Below the pieces are notes generated by a model. It saw nothing but the letters and a program-made list of their open reading frames with translations. It was not told the origin of the DNA and searched no databases. DNA of 64,000 nt, taken from assembly GCA_001247695.2 (NCBI GenBank), contig LGRX02024682.1:62001-126000 (forward strand), in the 5' to 3' direction. Source of the stretch: Cymbomonas tetramitiformis (lineage: Eukaryota > Chlorophyta > Pyramimonadophyceae > Pyramimonadales > Pyramimonadaceae). The translations under genes were made by a program, and so were the position numbers. Below are positions 48,265 through 59,262 of this stretch, piece after piece. Positions within the stretch are counted from its first letter, which is position 1; every line of letters begins with the position of its first letter.

Positions 48265-49422
48265 TCATCGTAAATCAATTTCCGTTTCATTATCTTTATT
48301 ATTTTTATTTTGACTTCTTGTCCTTTTAGATATTCGATTAGAAGATGAGACACCTTCTTTCCTAAGAGTTCTTTCTTTTTTATTTTGTTTAGAAACTAAT
48401 TCAGAAACGGTAGGTTCATCACGGGATTTCTTATTATTAGAATTGTTACCTTGGACTTCCAATAATTCTCGTGGTTTATATCGACGTGCCAAAATTTCTT
48501 TACCGTCTTCGATGATATAACTCAATCCTTTCATAGATTTTACTTTATATATTTTTGTCGACCATCGTTGAGATTCTTTATCAAACGTTTTAGTTTTTAT
48601 TTTAATCCTAACTTTATCACCCGGTTTTATATCTATTTTTTCAAGAAGCTTAGTCAATTTATTCCTTTTCAATAAAATATTTCTGATGGTCTTTGTTAGG
48701 TTCATATTATCAGGAGTTGATTTATCGATATTTGCAGAATTTTGTGTACTATTATAATTTTTGACAACAGAATCCAAATAATCAATCCAGTTTACGGTGT
48801 CTTTACTTTTTTCTATTTTTTTAAATTTCAATTTTAATGTTCTATTGAATCTTTCTATCATACCCATAGTAGTATGGTCTTCGGTTTCATTTAAATAATG
48901 CTCAATATTGTTGTCCTTTAATAATTTTTTCATAGATTTATTTGTAAATTCTACACCATTGTCCGTAGTCAATACATTCATTTTTGAATCTTTTATTAAC
49001 TTTTTAAAAGCAGGAATTATTCCTTCAGCAGAATCAATGTTTTTGTTATTTTTGTCTTTAACAGTTTTTGATTTTAATGGATATGCATAAGCCTTTCGTG
49101 TATTGATATTGATAGCCGTCAATATAACGGAGTAGCCTCTATTTTGTTTTTTGAATTCAGGAATAAATGCTAAATCAGTCTGAACATAATTCTTGTTAGG
49201 GTCTTTACCGTAAATAGGAAATAATTCTTTTCTATTGATTTTCTTTTTTTGAGAAAATGTTTGATTGACTTCAGTTGCTTCGATGGCTTCCTTAACTTGT
49301 TTTTGTGTGACCTTATAGCCAAGAGATTTTAATTTGGCCGTGAATGGTGATACAGCACTTAATCCTATTTCGGGGTCTAAATAAAAGTCTTGTATTTGTT
49401 TTTCAGTGATTGACTTGCTCAT
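48265..49422 (-). CDS. Retroviral-type (rve) integrase
   Basis: The intact 385-residue protein has the D,D35E catalytic set: D in VQTDLAFIPEF (about residue 77), D in VLTTDNGVEF (about 155), and E in GMIERFNRTLK (about 190). A C-terminal SH3/chromo-like region (GDKVRIKIKTKTF, YIIEDGKEILARRYKPRELL) follows, then a basic disordered tail. This is the Polinton/Maverick and mavirus-type integrase that inserts the linear element and creates 6-bp duplications. It is the only integrase gene in the window and may be the source of activity for defective copies. Confidence 0.9.
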   Translation of the reverse strand: MSKSITEKQIQDFYLDPEIGLSAVSPFTAKLKSLGYKVTQKQVKEAIEATEVNQTFSQKKKINRKELFPIYGKDPNKNYVQTDLAFIPEFKKQNRGYSVILTAININTRKAYAYPLKSKTVKDKNNKNIDSAEGIIPAFKKLIKDSKMNVLTTDNGVEFTNKSMKKLLKDNNIEHYLNETEDHTTMGMIERFNRTLKLKFKKIEKSKDTVNWIDYLDSVVKNYNSTQNSANIDKSTPDNMNLTKTIRNILLKRNKLTKLLEKIDIKPGDKVRIKIKTKTFDKESQRWSTKIYKVKSMKGLSYIIEDGKEILARRYKPRELLEVQGNNSNNKKSRDEPTVSELVSKQNKKERTLRKEGVSSSNRISKRTRSQNKNNKDNETEIDLR

Positions 49423-49424
49423 TA

Positions 49425-52400
49425 TTATAAAGGAATATCTTTATGTCCCCAAGGTAGGATATTAAATGTTTCACACTGAATATATGCTTTATCATAATTC
49501 AATGAAAATGATTTCGTTTCGGTTCGTGTTTCTATACCAAGAGCTGCATAATGTTTGTTTTCGTCAATTTTTCTCGGTTTTCTAAAAACATTGTATTTTA
49601 ATTCCACAATTTTTTCGTGATTGTATAAAATGATATCTTTAATTTCTTCATGATTGATACTTTGAGAATTTTCATAATTTAATGGAAATCCTTTTACCTT
49701 AGTCATCGTTGTTCCATCAACAAATTTCAACGAATATGATTTAGGTGCGGTCGATACAAATTCAATACATTTCTTATATATTTTTTCTTATCATTGTATA
49801 GCTCGTCAGTCAATTCTCCAAGATAATCACCAAGTTGTTCTGTGTATACTTGTTTGTTTGTTTCATTTTCGATGTATATCACCGAGTCAATATCATGAGA
49901 TAGAACTTTACCAAATCCTACATCGTCCATAATGTTGAATGCTTGTTTATTTGGTGCATCTTCAATGTATACCACTGAGTCGGTATCGTGATATAAAACT
50001 TTGTCGAATCCTACATCGTCCATTAAATTGTATAATTTTATTCTTGCATGTGCAGTTGTAAAAACCCCAATAACTTCATTGACGGTACAGTTCGTTTCAG
50101 AATATTCACTTAATACATTAAAACCAACTTGATATTTAACATCACCAGTTTTGTTTTTTATTGGCTGAATTAGAACATTGTCATTTCTTGAATCTAATAA
50201 AATATCATAAACTTCAGCACTATTCATGAATTTGTTTTGTCTTTATTTGGTTTCAAACAATATCTACCCCACAAGTTGTTAAGAAATAATTTAGCAATAG
50301 TTCTCAATCCTTCATTTTTATTTATTTTATCTTTTTCTAATAATATACCTTCCTTTTCAAAATATTTTTTAATATACAAATCTTTGTCTTTTTCGCTTTG
50401 TACCCATTCAGGATAATCGTTTGCCTCTTGATTTATTTTTAAAAAAGTATTAATAAAACTTTCAAAAATAGTATAAGATGTATTTTCCCAGTGGACAATC
50501 TGATGTATTTTTTCAATTGTGTATCCTTTTTTCAACGATAATTTTACTTCTTCCGTGCACCACGTTCCAGTCATTTTTGTCAAAGGAAAAGTCAATTTCT
50601 CCATTTTAGACTGTCCCAAGGTCCTCAATGGTAAAACTGCCATTTCCAAATCATTTGGTGGAATTATGGTGCATTTTATAACTCCAAAGAATTGTTCAAT
50701 ATCAGTGACTCCTTTCAAATCAATTTCTTGATATATTTTTGTAGGATGACCTAATGGAAATTTACAATATTTCAAGACATAAGGATACAAGCTTGTGAAA
50801 TCTACATACCTAATGGTTTCTCTTTTTTTACATTTATAATACAATCTTTTGGGGTCTGTTCTCCCCCCAAATAATGCATCTCTGAACACGATAGGTGTGT
50901 TATAACTATTTACGAAATCGATAACATTTTGGTCATTTTTTTGTAATTCTTTAAAATCACTTTCCCACATTACAACAACTTTATATCCGAGACTTTGAAT
51001 TTTTTCTAATCTTTTTTTGGTCTCATCGTACAGTTGATAAAATGTTTTATTTGTGGCGTAATTTTTTCTAAACATATTCTTACCATTTGTTTTTGGATTT
51101 CCATGCCAAAAATCTCCAAGAAATTCATATATAGTATTTGTCGCAGGGTCATAACCATCGACATATTTGTGCCTTTCATTGTTTCCAAAATGGAAATGAG
51201 GAATTTTATATTCTTTGATTAAATTATCAATTTTATTTGTATGTTTTACATATTCCAACCAAATGTCACCTATTTTTGATTGTTGTTTAGCTCCTATGAC
51301 ACTATTCAAAATAGCTATGGAATTTTCAGGCATATGCAAATACCTATGAATTGTTTGTGTCAATGATGCAATCGTTAAATAGGCTGTGGGGTCAATTTCT
51401 TCATTTGTAATTTCTAAAATTTTCTTTCTATATTCCATCCATCCTAATCGTAAAATTCTTACATCACTTTGACAATAATCTAATATTTCTTTTTGCATAT
51501 CAAATATATATTCATCGTTTGTCATTTGTTTATGCCACTCCAAAAATTCATTTCGGCTATCCTCTTTCATTTGATTATAACCATAAAATGATATATCGGG
51601 AATTTCGCCTACATAATTTTTATTTTCAGGGGTATTAAACTTGTGAGGAAAAAAACCTTTCTTCTCACCTTTTAAATCGAATATTTTTGAGAATTTACTC
51701 AATGGACTTGTTAAATGTAGATAGTTGTCCATTAATGTCACGTTTTGATATTTTAGATACATTATTTTACCACCATTTTGTACCGTTTCAGGAATTTCAT
51801 CCATCGTTGTTATTATGTATTCTATGATAAGTACATAATCATACTTACTACCATTATGTGCTATAAAAGTAAATCCTTTGTGTTTATTAGCAAATAAAAA
51901 TTTGCAAACTTCTTCAATATTGTTGTGAATAAATGATTGTCCGTTTGAATATTGTGTAACACTCAGATTCACTTCGTGCTTTGTTTCATTGTATGCTTCA
52001 AAATCAAAAAATCCTATTTTACTTTCATTAACAACATCTTTTGGTTTCTTTGGTGTAATGTAACATTGATTTTTATGTGTGCTCATGTCACAATATAATT
52101 TACAATTTAGACAAAACTCATACCCACAAATGTGCTCTTTTTCTTTTCTTATGTCATATGATTTTTTGCATTCACCTTTGCATCTATGAAAGTATAGACA
52201 AGCTGTTCCTTTTTTATGTAAATCATAACATTTTTTATTTTCAAATTTATTATTACAATCTTTACAATAGATTGCTTCCTCGCAGTTTAAAATCAGTTTG
52301 TTTCCCTTTTTTGAAAAGTCACACAATTTACTTTTGCATTTACAACATCTTGGTCGGTCGGCTATTCCATAAAAAGCTTCGATTTTTGTGATTGGTTCGT

Positions 52401-52937
52401 AGTGTCCAATACTTGAATTTAAATGGTAATATACAAAATTCCATTCATGTCTATCGGGTAAACCTTCCTTGGATGGTGGGTACATAATTGTACAACCCAA
52501 ATCAGTCATTCCATGAATTGTAATATTTCTATTGAATTTTTCTTCAAAGACATGAATATCATCAAATCCTATACCGTCTTGAGAATCAAATCCTAATTCT
52601 TGCATCAAATTTATACCTTCTTTTGTTAAACGATTTTTCTTATTATTGCAAACATTGTTATAAATATTGTATGTTATTTCTTCATTGTCTTTTTTATCTT
52701 TGTAATTCATAATAATGCAAGATTTAGCAAAACATTGTTCATCCTTAATTGTAATGCAACTTTTCTTTTGCTTCAATTCTTCCACAGATTTTGGCACCGA
52801 CAATGGTTGACCTTTTCCATTATTTTTTTTGAAATTTATTGAAATTTCTTGAAATAATTGCTTTTCGTTGCTTTGGTCAATGGAGCTTTGCCTTTATCAT
52901 CTTTTTTGTCTTTATCATTAGACTTTTTCGGTGGCAT
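49425..52937 (-). pseudogene. Protein-primed-type family B DNA polymerase, multiply broken
   Basis: The start is at 52937 (MPPKKSNDKD). Relative to copy 1, about 190 residues are missing after residue 26, with a shift to the frame that opens near 52803. Exo I-III, motif A and motif B (NNLWGRYCLK) are intact to 50224; a one-base shift follows at about 50230. The next frame holds motif C, YHDTDSVVYIE, and directly after it a second, imperfect copy of about 28 residues (SHDIDSVIYIE). A further shift in an A-run near 49790 separates the end (GFPLNYENSQSINHEEIKDI). The zinc-rich insertion matches copy 1. Confidence 0.88.
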
Positions 52938-52981
52938 TATTATTATACAATATATTTCTTATTACTAAATTGTAACGTATT

Positions 52982-52991
52982 CTTTAGGTGG
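52982..52991 (-). promoter_or_regulatory. Candidate promoter motif CCACCTAAAG
   Basis: It lies 45-54 bp upstream of the polymerase start at 52937, as in copy 1. Confidence 0.45.
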
Positions 52992-53316
52992 TTTTTGTTA
53001 CATTCAACCTTTCCAAAAATTTGTTTTGAATTTCCATATATTTTTCAAAGTCTTCAGGATTTTCTTTGATTTTATTGGAGAATGTTTCAACAATTTTTAC
53101 TTTATCTATACCATGCTTTTCCATCGTTGAAACACCGACATTTTTATTTAACAAAATTCGGTCTAAGGTTAGATTCTTTTGTAACAATGGTTTGTTGGCT
53201 TCATAATATTTCCCTTTGTCTCTTCTATTCATATCTAAAGGCTTTTTATAATACACCTTACCATTCTTAGAAGTAACCTTCATATACTTAGGAGAATGTG
53301 AATTAATTTCACTCAT
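52984..53316 (-). CDS. Conserved 110-residue basic protein, copy 2
   Basis: It starts MSEINSHSPKYMKVTSKNGK at 53316; the longer open frame to 53370 is not conserved. It is as described for 42837-43169, with about ten substitutions. Confidence 0.6.
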   Translation of the reverse strand: MSEINSHSPKYMKVTSKNGKVYYKKPLDMNRRDKGKYYEANKPLLQKNLTLDRILLNKNVGVSTMEKHGIDKVKIVETFSNKIKENPEDFEKYMEIQNKFLERLNVTKTT

Positions 53317-53341
53317 TGTTATAATATAGAACTTATAATCT

Positions 53342-53530
53342 TTAAGCAGATTCAAACACATTTTTATCAATACTTAATTCTTTTGAATTCATGATATCTC
53401 TTTCGCACTTTATACAAAGACAATCTAATTGTTTACATCGAGACCGTCTCATATTATATCCTATAGCATGAATTAAAGCAACGATAATTGTCCCAAATTG
53501 AAAGACATCACACGTATTTATTTCAAACAT
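53342..53530 (-). CDS. Small membrane protein, copy 2
   Basis: It is nearly identical to 42620-42811 (FGTIIVALIHAIGYNMRRSR), with a changed C-terminus (SIDKNVFESA). Confidence 0.6.
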   Translation of the reverse strand: MFEINTCDVFQFGTIIVALIHAIGYNMRRSRCKQLDCLCIKCERDIMNSKELSIDKNVFESA

Positions 53531-53554
53531 TATACATTAAACTGATTTTATTTT

Positions 53555-53622
53555 CTAGTTAGAGTTAGAGTTAAAGTTAGAGTAAGAGTTAAAGTTAGAG
53601 TTAGAGTTAGAATTTAAATCAA
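53555..53622. repeat. TTAGAG hexamer microsatellite
   Basis: About ten units of GTTAGA with some AAAGTT variants lie between the small membrane gene and the coiled-coil gene. The unit resembles telomere-type repeats but the array is short and internal. Confidence 0.7.
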
Positions 53623-53687
53623 AATCATTAAAAATTAATAGAAATGATAAGTAATGATTAGAAAATTATTTTCTTGTGTATTCTAAT

Positions 53688-54172
53688 ATGGGTTTCAAGA
53701 AAGGTGAAAAAATTACTGATGAGGCTACTTTAGAACGATTAAACGTTGCTCGATTAAAAGCTATGGAAACAAGAAGAAAGAATTCTGAAGCCAAAAAGGA
53801 TATCAAACTTGCTAAGGAATTAGAAAACAAAAAAGTGTTGGAGGCTGCTCAAAATAAAATAAAATCATCGATAAAAGAACCTGAAATTCCTGAAAAATTC
53901 GAAAAAAATCAGAACCAGAAATCATCGACAAAAAATATGCTAAAAAATCAAAAAAGAAACCTGTGATTGTTGTGGAATCTGATAGTGAAACTTCTGGTAG
54001 TTCAAGTGACGATGAACATCAACCTCAAGTGATTATCAAAAAATCAAAAAAGAAAGACAAAGTTTCAAAAACGGAACAAAAACCAAACGCGGTCCCTCCG
54101 ACTTATCATGACGTTTTGAATTCAGACCCTCATTTTCATAAAACATTCAAATCATTGTTTCCAGAATTTTGA
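53688..54172 (+). pseudogene. Charged coiled-coil protein, copy 2, frameshifted
   Basis: Residues 1-92 are in one frame (MGFKKGEKITDEATLERLNV); a one-base change near 53910 shifts to NQNQKSSTKN. The second part (open from 53963) carries the acidic patch and the conserved end. The gene is intact in copies 1 and 3. Confidence 0.75.
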
Positions 54173-54185
54173 AAGAATATTTGTA

Positions 54186-54659
54186 TCATTTATCTTTCCA
54201 ATAGTCTTTCCCATAAGAAACAAATATCTCTTGATTCTTTTTTACATTTGATGTTAATCGAACATTTCCTACAGAATTTATTTCAGCATTATTTTTGCAT
54301 TTGATTCTTTTGGCACTTTGAGGGGTACAATCATTGAACTTACCGGCAACTGAATTTGTTTTCGATGCATCATAAAACAGATTATTATTCTTTTTCCAAA
54401 TATGTGTTCTTCGATTTAATGGAGGTAATTCATTCATTGTCAATCGTTGCGTGCCGACGGTGTATCGACCAACTAACTTATCTTTTTTCAAGTCTTCTTT
54501 GGCATATACTCCAAGACCTGAATTTGGAATACTACTTTCCTTTATATCTACTACTCTATGAACATAACAATAAGGACTATATTTACAAGTCATGTTTCTA
54601 CATTGATTTCCACTACTTTTTGAAATAGCTATACACCGTTCACAAGATGTTTTCTTCAT
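54186..54659 (-). CDS. SET-domain protein with N-terminal Cys/His cluster
   Basis: The 157 residues start MKKTSCERCIAISKSSGNQC, a Cys/His cluster ending YCYVHRV. SET motifs follow: GLGVYAKEDLKKDKLVGRY, then AGKFNDCTPQSA in place of the usual RFINHS, and EIFVSYGKDYW at the end. SET proteins methylate lysines, often on histones. It occupies the slot of the 92-residue and 55-residue genes of copies 1 and 3 and overlaps the ATPase start region by 4 bp. Confidence 0.78.
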   Translation of the reverse strand: MKKTSCERCIAISKSSGNQCRNMTCKYSPYCYVHRVVDIKESSIPNSGLGVYAKEDLKKDKLVGRYTVGTQRLTMNELPPLNRRTHIWKKNNNLFYDASKTNSVAGKFNDCTPQSAKRIKCKNNAEINSVGNVRLTSNVKKNQEIFVSYGKDYWKDK

Positions 54660-55576
54660 AAGTTATGATTTATTTTTTCAGGAATTATGAATTCATCAAA
54701 TCGTTTTCGAAACATCGATGGATGATTGTCTTTCTTATGTAAATCGATTAATAGAAATGAATGTGGTTCATTGATAGCATGTGCATATACTTCATAGAAA
54801 GTCGTTTCGTCAATTTCACCGGCACAAGATTCATATATTTCTTGTAATTCTTTTTTGTCTTTCATTTTGAATATAGCTAAAGAAGTTGCATTATTCTTCA
54901 CGGCCCGTGGACAACCACCAAATTGAGATTTAAAATTCTGAATAGCAATAAAACAACTTATTCCTAAAGCACCACCGGTTTCAAAATCAGCTATATGTCG
55001 ATGTCTTGTGATAAAATTTAGAAATTTTGGAGTTCGAAACAAATTCGTTGATTGACAATCATCGACAAAAACAGCCAATATAGGACGTTCACCATTATAT
55101 TTATGTACGGGCTTTTCGAAACCGTCTGATGTCAAAAATTCGAGCAATAATTCGGGGTCGATATCATCGATAAAGATGTTTCTATTATTTAATTTGTCCA
55201 TCAATGAATTCCATTTTTTCAAGTCTTCATGATATTTCAAATATATGTCTCTTTCTTCTTCGGCTTTTTGAATAATATCGTTAATAACATTTGCAGCATC
55301 GTCGGGTTCGTACACATCTTCGGAGTCGATATCTAATGACTTCATTAATTTTTTGTTTGAATTAAATGTAGGACTTATAACAAATATTCGATGTAATGAC
55401 CCTTCTTTTTTCAACATTTTCAAATAGTTAGTTACAGCGACTGATTTTCCAGACGAACGTTTTCCAATAAATATTGAATTTTGATGAGCTTTTAACATGT
55501 TCGGTCCGGTTTTGATATTGAAAGCACTTCCATTTGGCACATCGATGTTCATATCTTTTACCTTTACAATCTTCAT
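54656..55576 (-). CDS. A32/FtsK-like DNA-packaging ATPase, copy 2
   Basis: Intact 306 residues, almost identical to copy 3 (GKRSSGKS, ILAVFVDD, GISCFIAIQNF) except for the end, PEKINHNL, which is shared with copy 1. This mosaic suggests recombination or gene conversion near the 3' end. Confidence 0.88.
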   Translation of the reverse strand: MKIVKVKDMNIDVPNGSAFNIKTGPNMLKAHQNSIFIGKRSSGKSVAVTNYLKMLKKEGSLHRIFVISPTFNSNKKLMKSLDIDSEDVYEPDDAANVINDIIQKAEEERDIYLKYHEDLKKWNSLMDKLNNRNIFIDDIDPELLLEFLTSDGFEKPVHKYNGERPILAVFVDDCQSTNLFRTPKFLNFITRHRHIADFETGGALGISCFIAIQNFKSQFGGCPRAVKNNATSLAIFKMKDKKELQEIYESCAGEIDETTFYEVYAHAINEPHSFLLIDLHKKDNHPSMFRKRFDEFIIPEKINHNL

Positions 55577-55627
55577 TAAAGATATATGTATAGTTTGTTT
55601 ATTATTATTTTAAAAGAAACTAAAATA

Positions 55628-55870
55628 ATGATAAACTTGCATAACGATGATTGTTTTAACATTTTCCCTAACATTTCAAGAAATTCAATAGACCTTTTCA
55701 TTTGTGATTTACCATACCATCAAACAAATTGTTCTTGGGACAAGATTCCTTTCGATTTAGATAAATTATGGATTGACATGAAGAGAATAGGTAAAAAACA
55801 TTCAGCCTATATATCTAATACAACAACTAAATTTGGACATACCGTTCGACGGCTAATCGATGATATTTGA
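55628..55870 (+). pseudogene. DNA methyltransferase remnant, copy 2
   Basis: It opens [15 protein letters not shown] and contains CDLPYHQTNCSWDK, then leaves homology after KFGH and ends RRLIDDI. The break is the same as in copy 3. The SAM-binding C-terminal half is absent, so activity is not expected. Confidence 0.75.
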
Positions 55871-55899
55871 TGTCAAATCGATAATCTTTAATGACTATT

Positions 55900-56150
55900 C
55901 AAAAAATGCCGTGGCACGACTAAAATCTATGCATTTTTGAAGCCAAAAAGAATATTAAACTTGCAAAACCTTTAGAAAAATAAAAAGAATTGGAGGCTAC
56001 ACAAAATCGAATTAAACCAACAATAAAAGAAGCCGAAATCGTTACTATGAAATTAGGGAATAAAGCTGAAATGGACATCATTAAAAAGAAATATGTTAGA
56101 AAATCAAAAGAGAAATCTGTGAGTGTTGTAGAATCCGATAATACTCGATG
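55900..56150 (+). pseudogene. Broken piece of the coiled-coil gene before the array, copy 2
   Basis: It reads as degenerate KELEATQNRIKPTIKEAEI and KKKYVRKSKEKSVSVVESDN, joining the 21-bp array at the same point as in copy 3. Confidence 0.7.
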
Positions 56151-56940
56151 CCTACTCGATAATGTCAGATGTCCGTTCGATAATATTCGATGACTACTCG
56201 ATGTTATTATATGACTACTCGATAATATTTGATGATTACTCGATAATGTTCGATGACTATTCGATAACATTCGATGACTGTTCGATAATATTTGGTGACT
56301 ACTCGATAATATTCGATGATGACTCGATGATATTTGATAGATGTTCGATAATATTCGATGACTGGTTGATAATATTCGATGACTACTCGATGATGTATAA
56401 AGACTATTCGATAATACCCGATGATTTCTCGATAATATTCAATGACTGTTCGATAATACTCGATGACTACTCGATAATATTCGATGATTTCTCGATAATA
56501 TTCGACGACGGTTCGATGATATTCGATGACTACTCGATGTTGTTCGATGACTACTCAAAAATATTCGATGACTGTTGATGACTACTTGATTACACTCGAT
56601 GATTTCTCGATAATATTCGATGATGGCTCGATGATATTCGATGACTGTTCGATAATATTTGATGACTGGTTGATGATATTCGATGATTAGTCGATGATGT
56701 TCGATTACTACTCGATTATATTCGATGACTTCTCGATAATATTCCATGACGGTTCGATGATATTTGATGACTGTTCGATAATATTCGATGACTGGTTGTT
56801 AATATTCGATGACTACTCGATAATATTCGATGACCGCTCGATGATATTTGATGATTACTCGATAATATTTGACGACTGTTCGATAATATTCGATGACCGC
56901 TCAATTTTATTGGATGACTGTTCGATAATATTCGATGAGG
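56140..56940 (+). repeat. 21-bp repeat array, left arm, copy 2
   Basis: About 38 units of TCGATAATATTCGATGACTA plus C. Plus-strand frames at 56162-56578 and 56694-57047 read SIIFDDY units. Confidence 0.88.
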
Positions 56941-57269
56941 TTTGTCATACTCAAAAAATCACTTGTCATACGCTCATGACTTTATATGAATACTGGAAAT
57001 CACTTGTCATACTCAAAAAATCACTTGTCATACGCTCATTACTTTAAATGACACCAACAAATATACTGTCATAGCCAGGGTCTTTGCAATGACATCAACA
57101 AATATACTGTCATAGCCAGGGTCTTTGCAATGACACCAACAAATATACTGTCATAGCCTACAAATTTACTGTCACGCTCACAGTGTTTGCTATGACACCA
57201 ACAAATTTACTGTCACCGGATAAACATATGACATATGACACAGATAACATATGACACCGGATGACAGAT
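56941..57269. repeat. Centre of the arrays, copy 2: CTTGTCATA and ACTGTCATAG repeats
   Basis: Units of CACTTGTCATACTCAAAAAA and AACAAATATACTGTCATAGC type repeat two to four times, then ATGACA units. The sequence differs from the centre in copy 3 although the position is equivalent. Confidence 0.7.
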
Positions 57270-57445
57270 GACACGAAAAAAAGATTTTTTCAAAAAAATA
57301 AAAAAGCTGCGGAAACATAATTTGATGACCCCCATATAAAAATTTCTTCTAAATTCGATTATTTTCGTGCTGAACATTGCACAAAATCGATTTTGGGACT
57401 TTTTTCCCGGCCAAAATTGAAAAAATCGCAGTCCCTCGGTAGTCA
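57270..57445 (-). other. Core block shared with copy 3 array region
   Basis: It matches 30991-31160. The minus-strand tail frame (GTAIFSILAGKKVPKSILCN, VQHENNRI, stop) is kept. Confidence 0.6.
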
Positions 57446-58130
57446 TCGAAAATTATCGAGTACAGTAGTCATCAAGTATCGTGAGGTAGTCATTAAATAT
57501 CATCGAGCACTCATCAATTATTATTGAGCAGTCATCAAATATTATCGAGCATTTATCGATTATTATCGAGTAGTTATCGATTATTATCAAGAAGTTATCG
57601 AAAATTATCGAGCAGGTATCAAGTGTTATCGAGTGGTCGTCGAAGATTATCGAGTGGTCATCGAAAATTATCGAAACAAAAATCTAGTTCAAACATCTAG
57701 TTGAAAATTAACAAAACAAACACTCTAGCCATCGAGTTGTCATCGAACAATATCGGACAGTCATCGAATATTAAATAATAGTCATCGAACAGTATCGAGT
57801 AGTTATCGAGTATTATCGAGTAGTCATCGAATATTATCGAATAGTCATCGAATATTATCGAATAATCATCGAATATTATCGAATAGTCATCGAATATTAT
57901 CGAATAGTCATCGAATATTATCGAATATTATCGAATATTATCGAGTAATCATCGAATATTATCGAATAGTCATCGAATAACAGTAAATAGTCATCGAATG
58001 TTATCGAGTAATCATCGAATATTATCGAATAGTTATCGAATACTATTGACTAGTCATCGAATATTATCGAGTACTCATTAAATAGTGTCAAATAGTCATC
58101 GAATATTATCAAGTAGCAATTGATTGTCAT
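57440..58130 (-). repeat. 21-bp repeat array, right arm, copy 2
   Basis: About 30 ATCGAATATTATCGAATAGTC-type units. A few-base insertion near 57465 (TACAGTAG) breaks the SIIFDDY frame close to the core, unlike copy 3. Confidence 0.85.
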
Positions 58131-58395
58131 CATTAAGTTAGCAAATTTGATTGACTAGTCTTTGGAGAGTATAGAGTAATCAATGAACATTATCAATTAC
58201 GAATCATCGGTTATCGAGTCGAGTAATTGTCGACTATTATTGAATGGTTATTGAAACCTAAATCAAGTGGTAACGAACAATCATCATGCTTTTAGAGGGG
58301 GTCATCAAATATTATCAAACATTTATCCATCATTTGGTTATGAAGATTTACAAAATACTTGCATTTGTTTGTCGCATTATTACCACAACAATTTG
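58131..58395. other. Decayed array edge, no gene
   Basis: Scattered TATCGAG and GTCATCG pieces fade out towards the DUF5754-like gene. No coding evidence. Confidence 0.5.
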
Positions 58396-58671
58396 TCAGC
58401 ATAATAACTGTTTGTCCCTACTTTTTTTTTTGTATTTAGCAAATCTTAATTTGTACAACTTCCTCCTTTGGTTCGCATACTTGATACCTTTTAACTTAAT
58501 ATAAGATGGATAATCCATCATACCGCACGAACCGACACTCGCTAATTTTCCATCAGTTTTCTTATCAAACACATCAATCTTCTTATCTTTATTTGTTGAT
58601 ATCTTGACATATACATTCAATTTGTTTGCTTTATCTTTAGTGTATTGAGATATTGAATACTTACAAGTCAT
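58396..58671 (-). CDS. DUF5754-like small protein, copy 2
   Basis: It starts MTCKYSISQYTKDKANKLNV and carries KLASVGSCGMMDYPSYIKLK and the RRKLYKLRF region. Its end (KKKSRDKQLLC) differs from YYADKLLW because of a shift within the last 15 codons; the bases for the YYADKLLW-type ending are still present in another frame. Confidence 0.6.
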   Translation of the reverse strand: MTCKYSISQYTKDKANKLNVYVKISTNKDKKIDVFDKKTDGKLASVGSCGMMDYPSYIKLKGIKYANQRRKLYKLRFAKYKKKSRDKQLLC

Positions 58672-59007
58672 TTATATAGTCTATGTTATTATATTAGTAT
58701 GCAAGGGTCTTTGTGCTCACCATTGAATAATTTCTGCAACAATAAAGTGTTAAATTCATCGAACAAGATACTTAATTTTCAAAATAACAATAATGTTTAT
58801 TCAGTTTCAGATTTATATAAAAGGTATGAGTCAAATGAAAGTGAAAAGAAACGATATAGAGTTCAAATGAATAGCTTGTTCAAACAATTAGGTGATTTGC
58901 AACCGTCACAAATTCAACAATCGTTTTCCAATAGTCTTAGGGAAAAGGCTCTCCATGTTGGAATATCTTCTTATCTCGGTTCAAGAAATTATCAATCTGA
59001 TTTGTTG

Positions 59008-59262
59008 TACCGGAATATCCAAGTACACTAGATATCAGAAAGTCCCGTACTCGTGTGGATAAACTGTATAAGATAAATAAACCCTAAGCTAGATATACCC
59101 GGAACGGTCTCGGACGGTCTCGGTGTCTAGCCTACCTGTGACACAGCGTGTGTCACAGTACGAACCTACAGATCAGTCAGTAGTCCAGTGTTGGTCCCAG
59201 GAATCTGTCATAGGGGCCTGCACCGGGACTCCCGGTCAGGGCTGCCTATACAGATTTCAGCA
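59008..59262 (-). repeat. LTR (3' in element orientation)
   Basis: It has the same 255 bp as 62317-62570 with a handful of differences, including an internal CGGTCTCGGACGGTCTCGG duplication and a GTGACACAGCGTGTGTCAC palindrome. Confidence 0.9.

Noticed and set aside
53555..53622. Telomere or chromosome end
   Set aside because: The TTAGAG run is short, imperfect and internal to an intact gene order.
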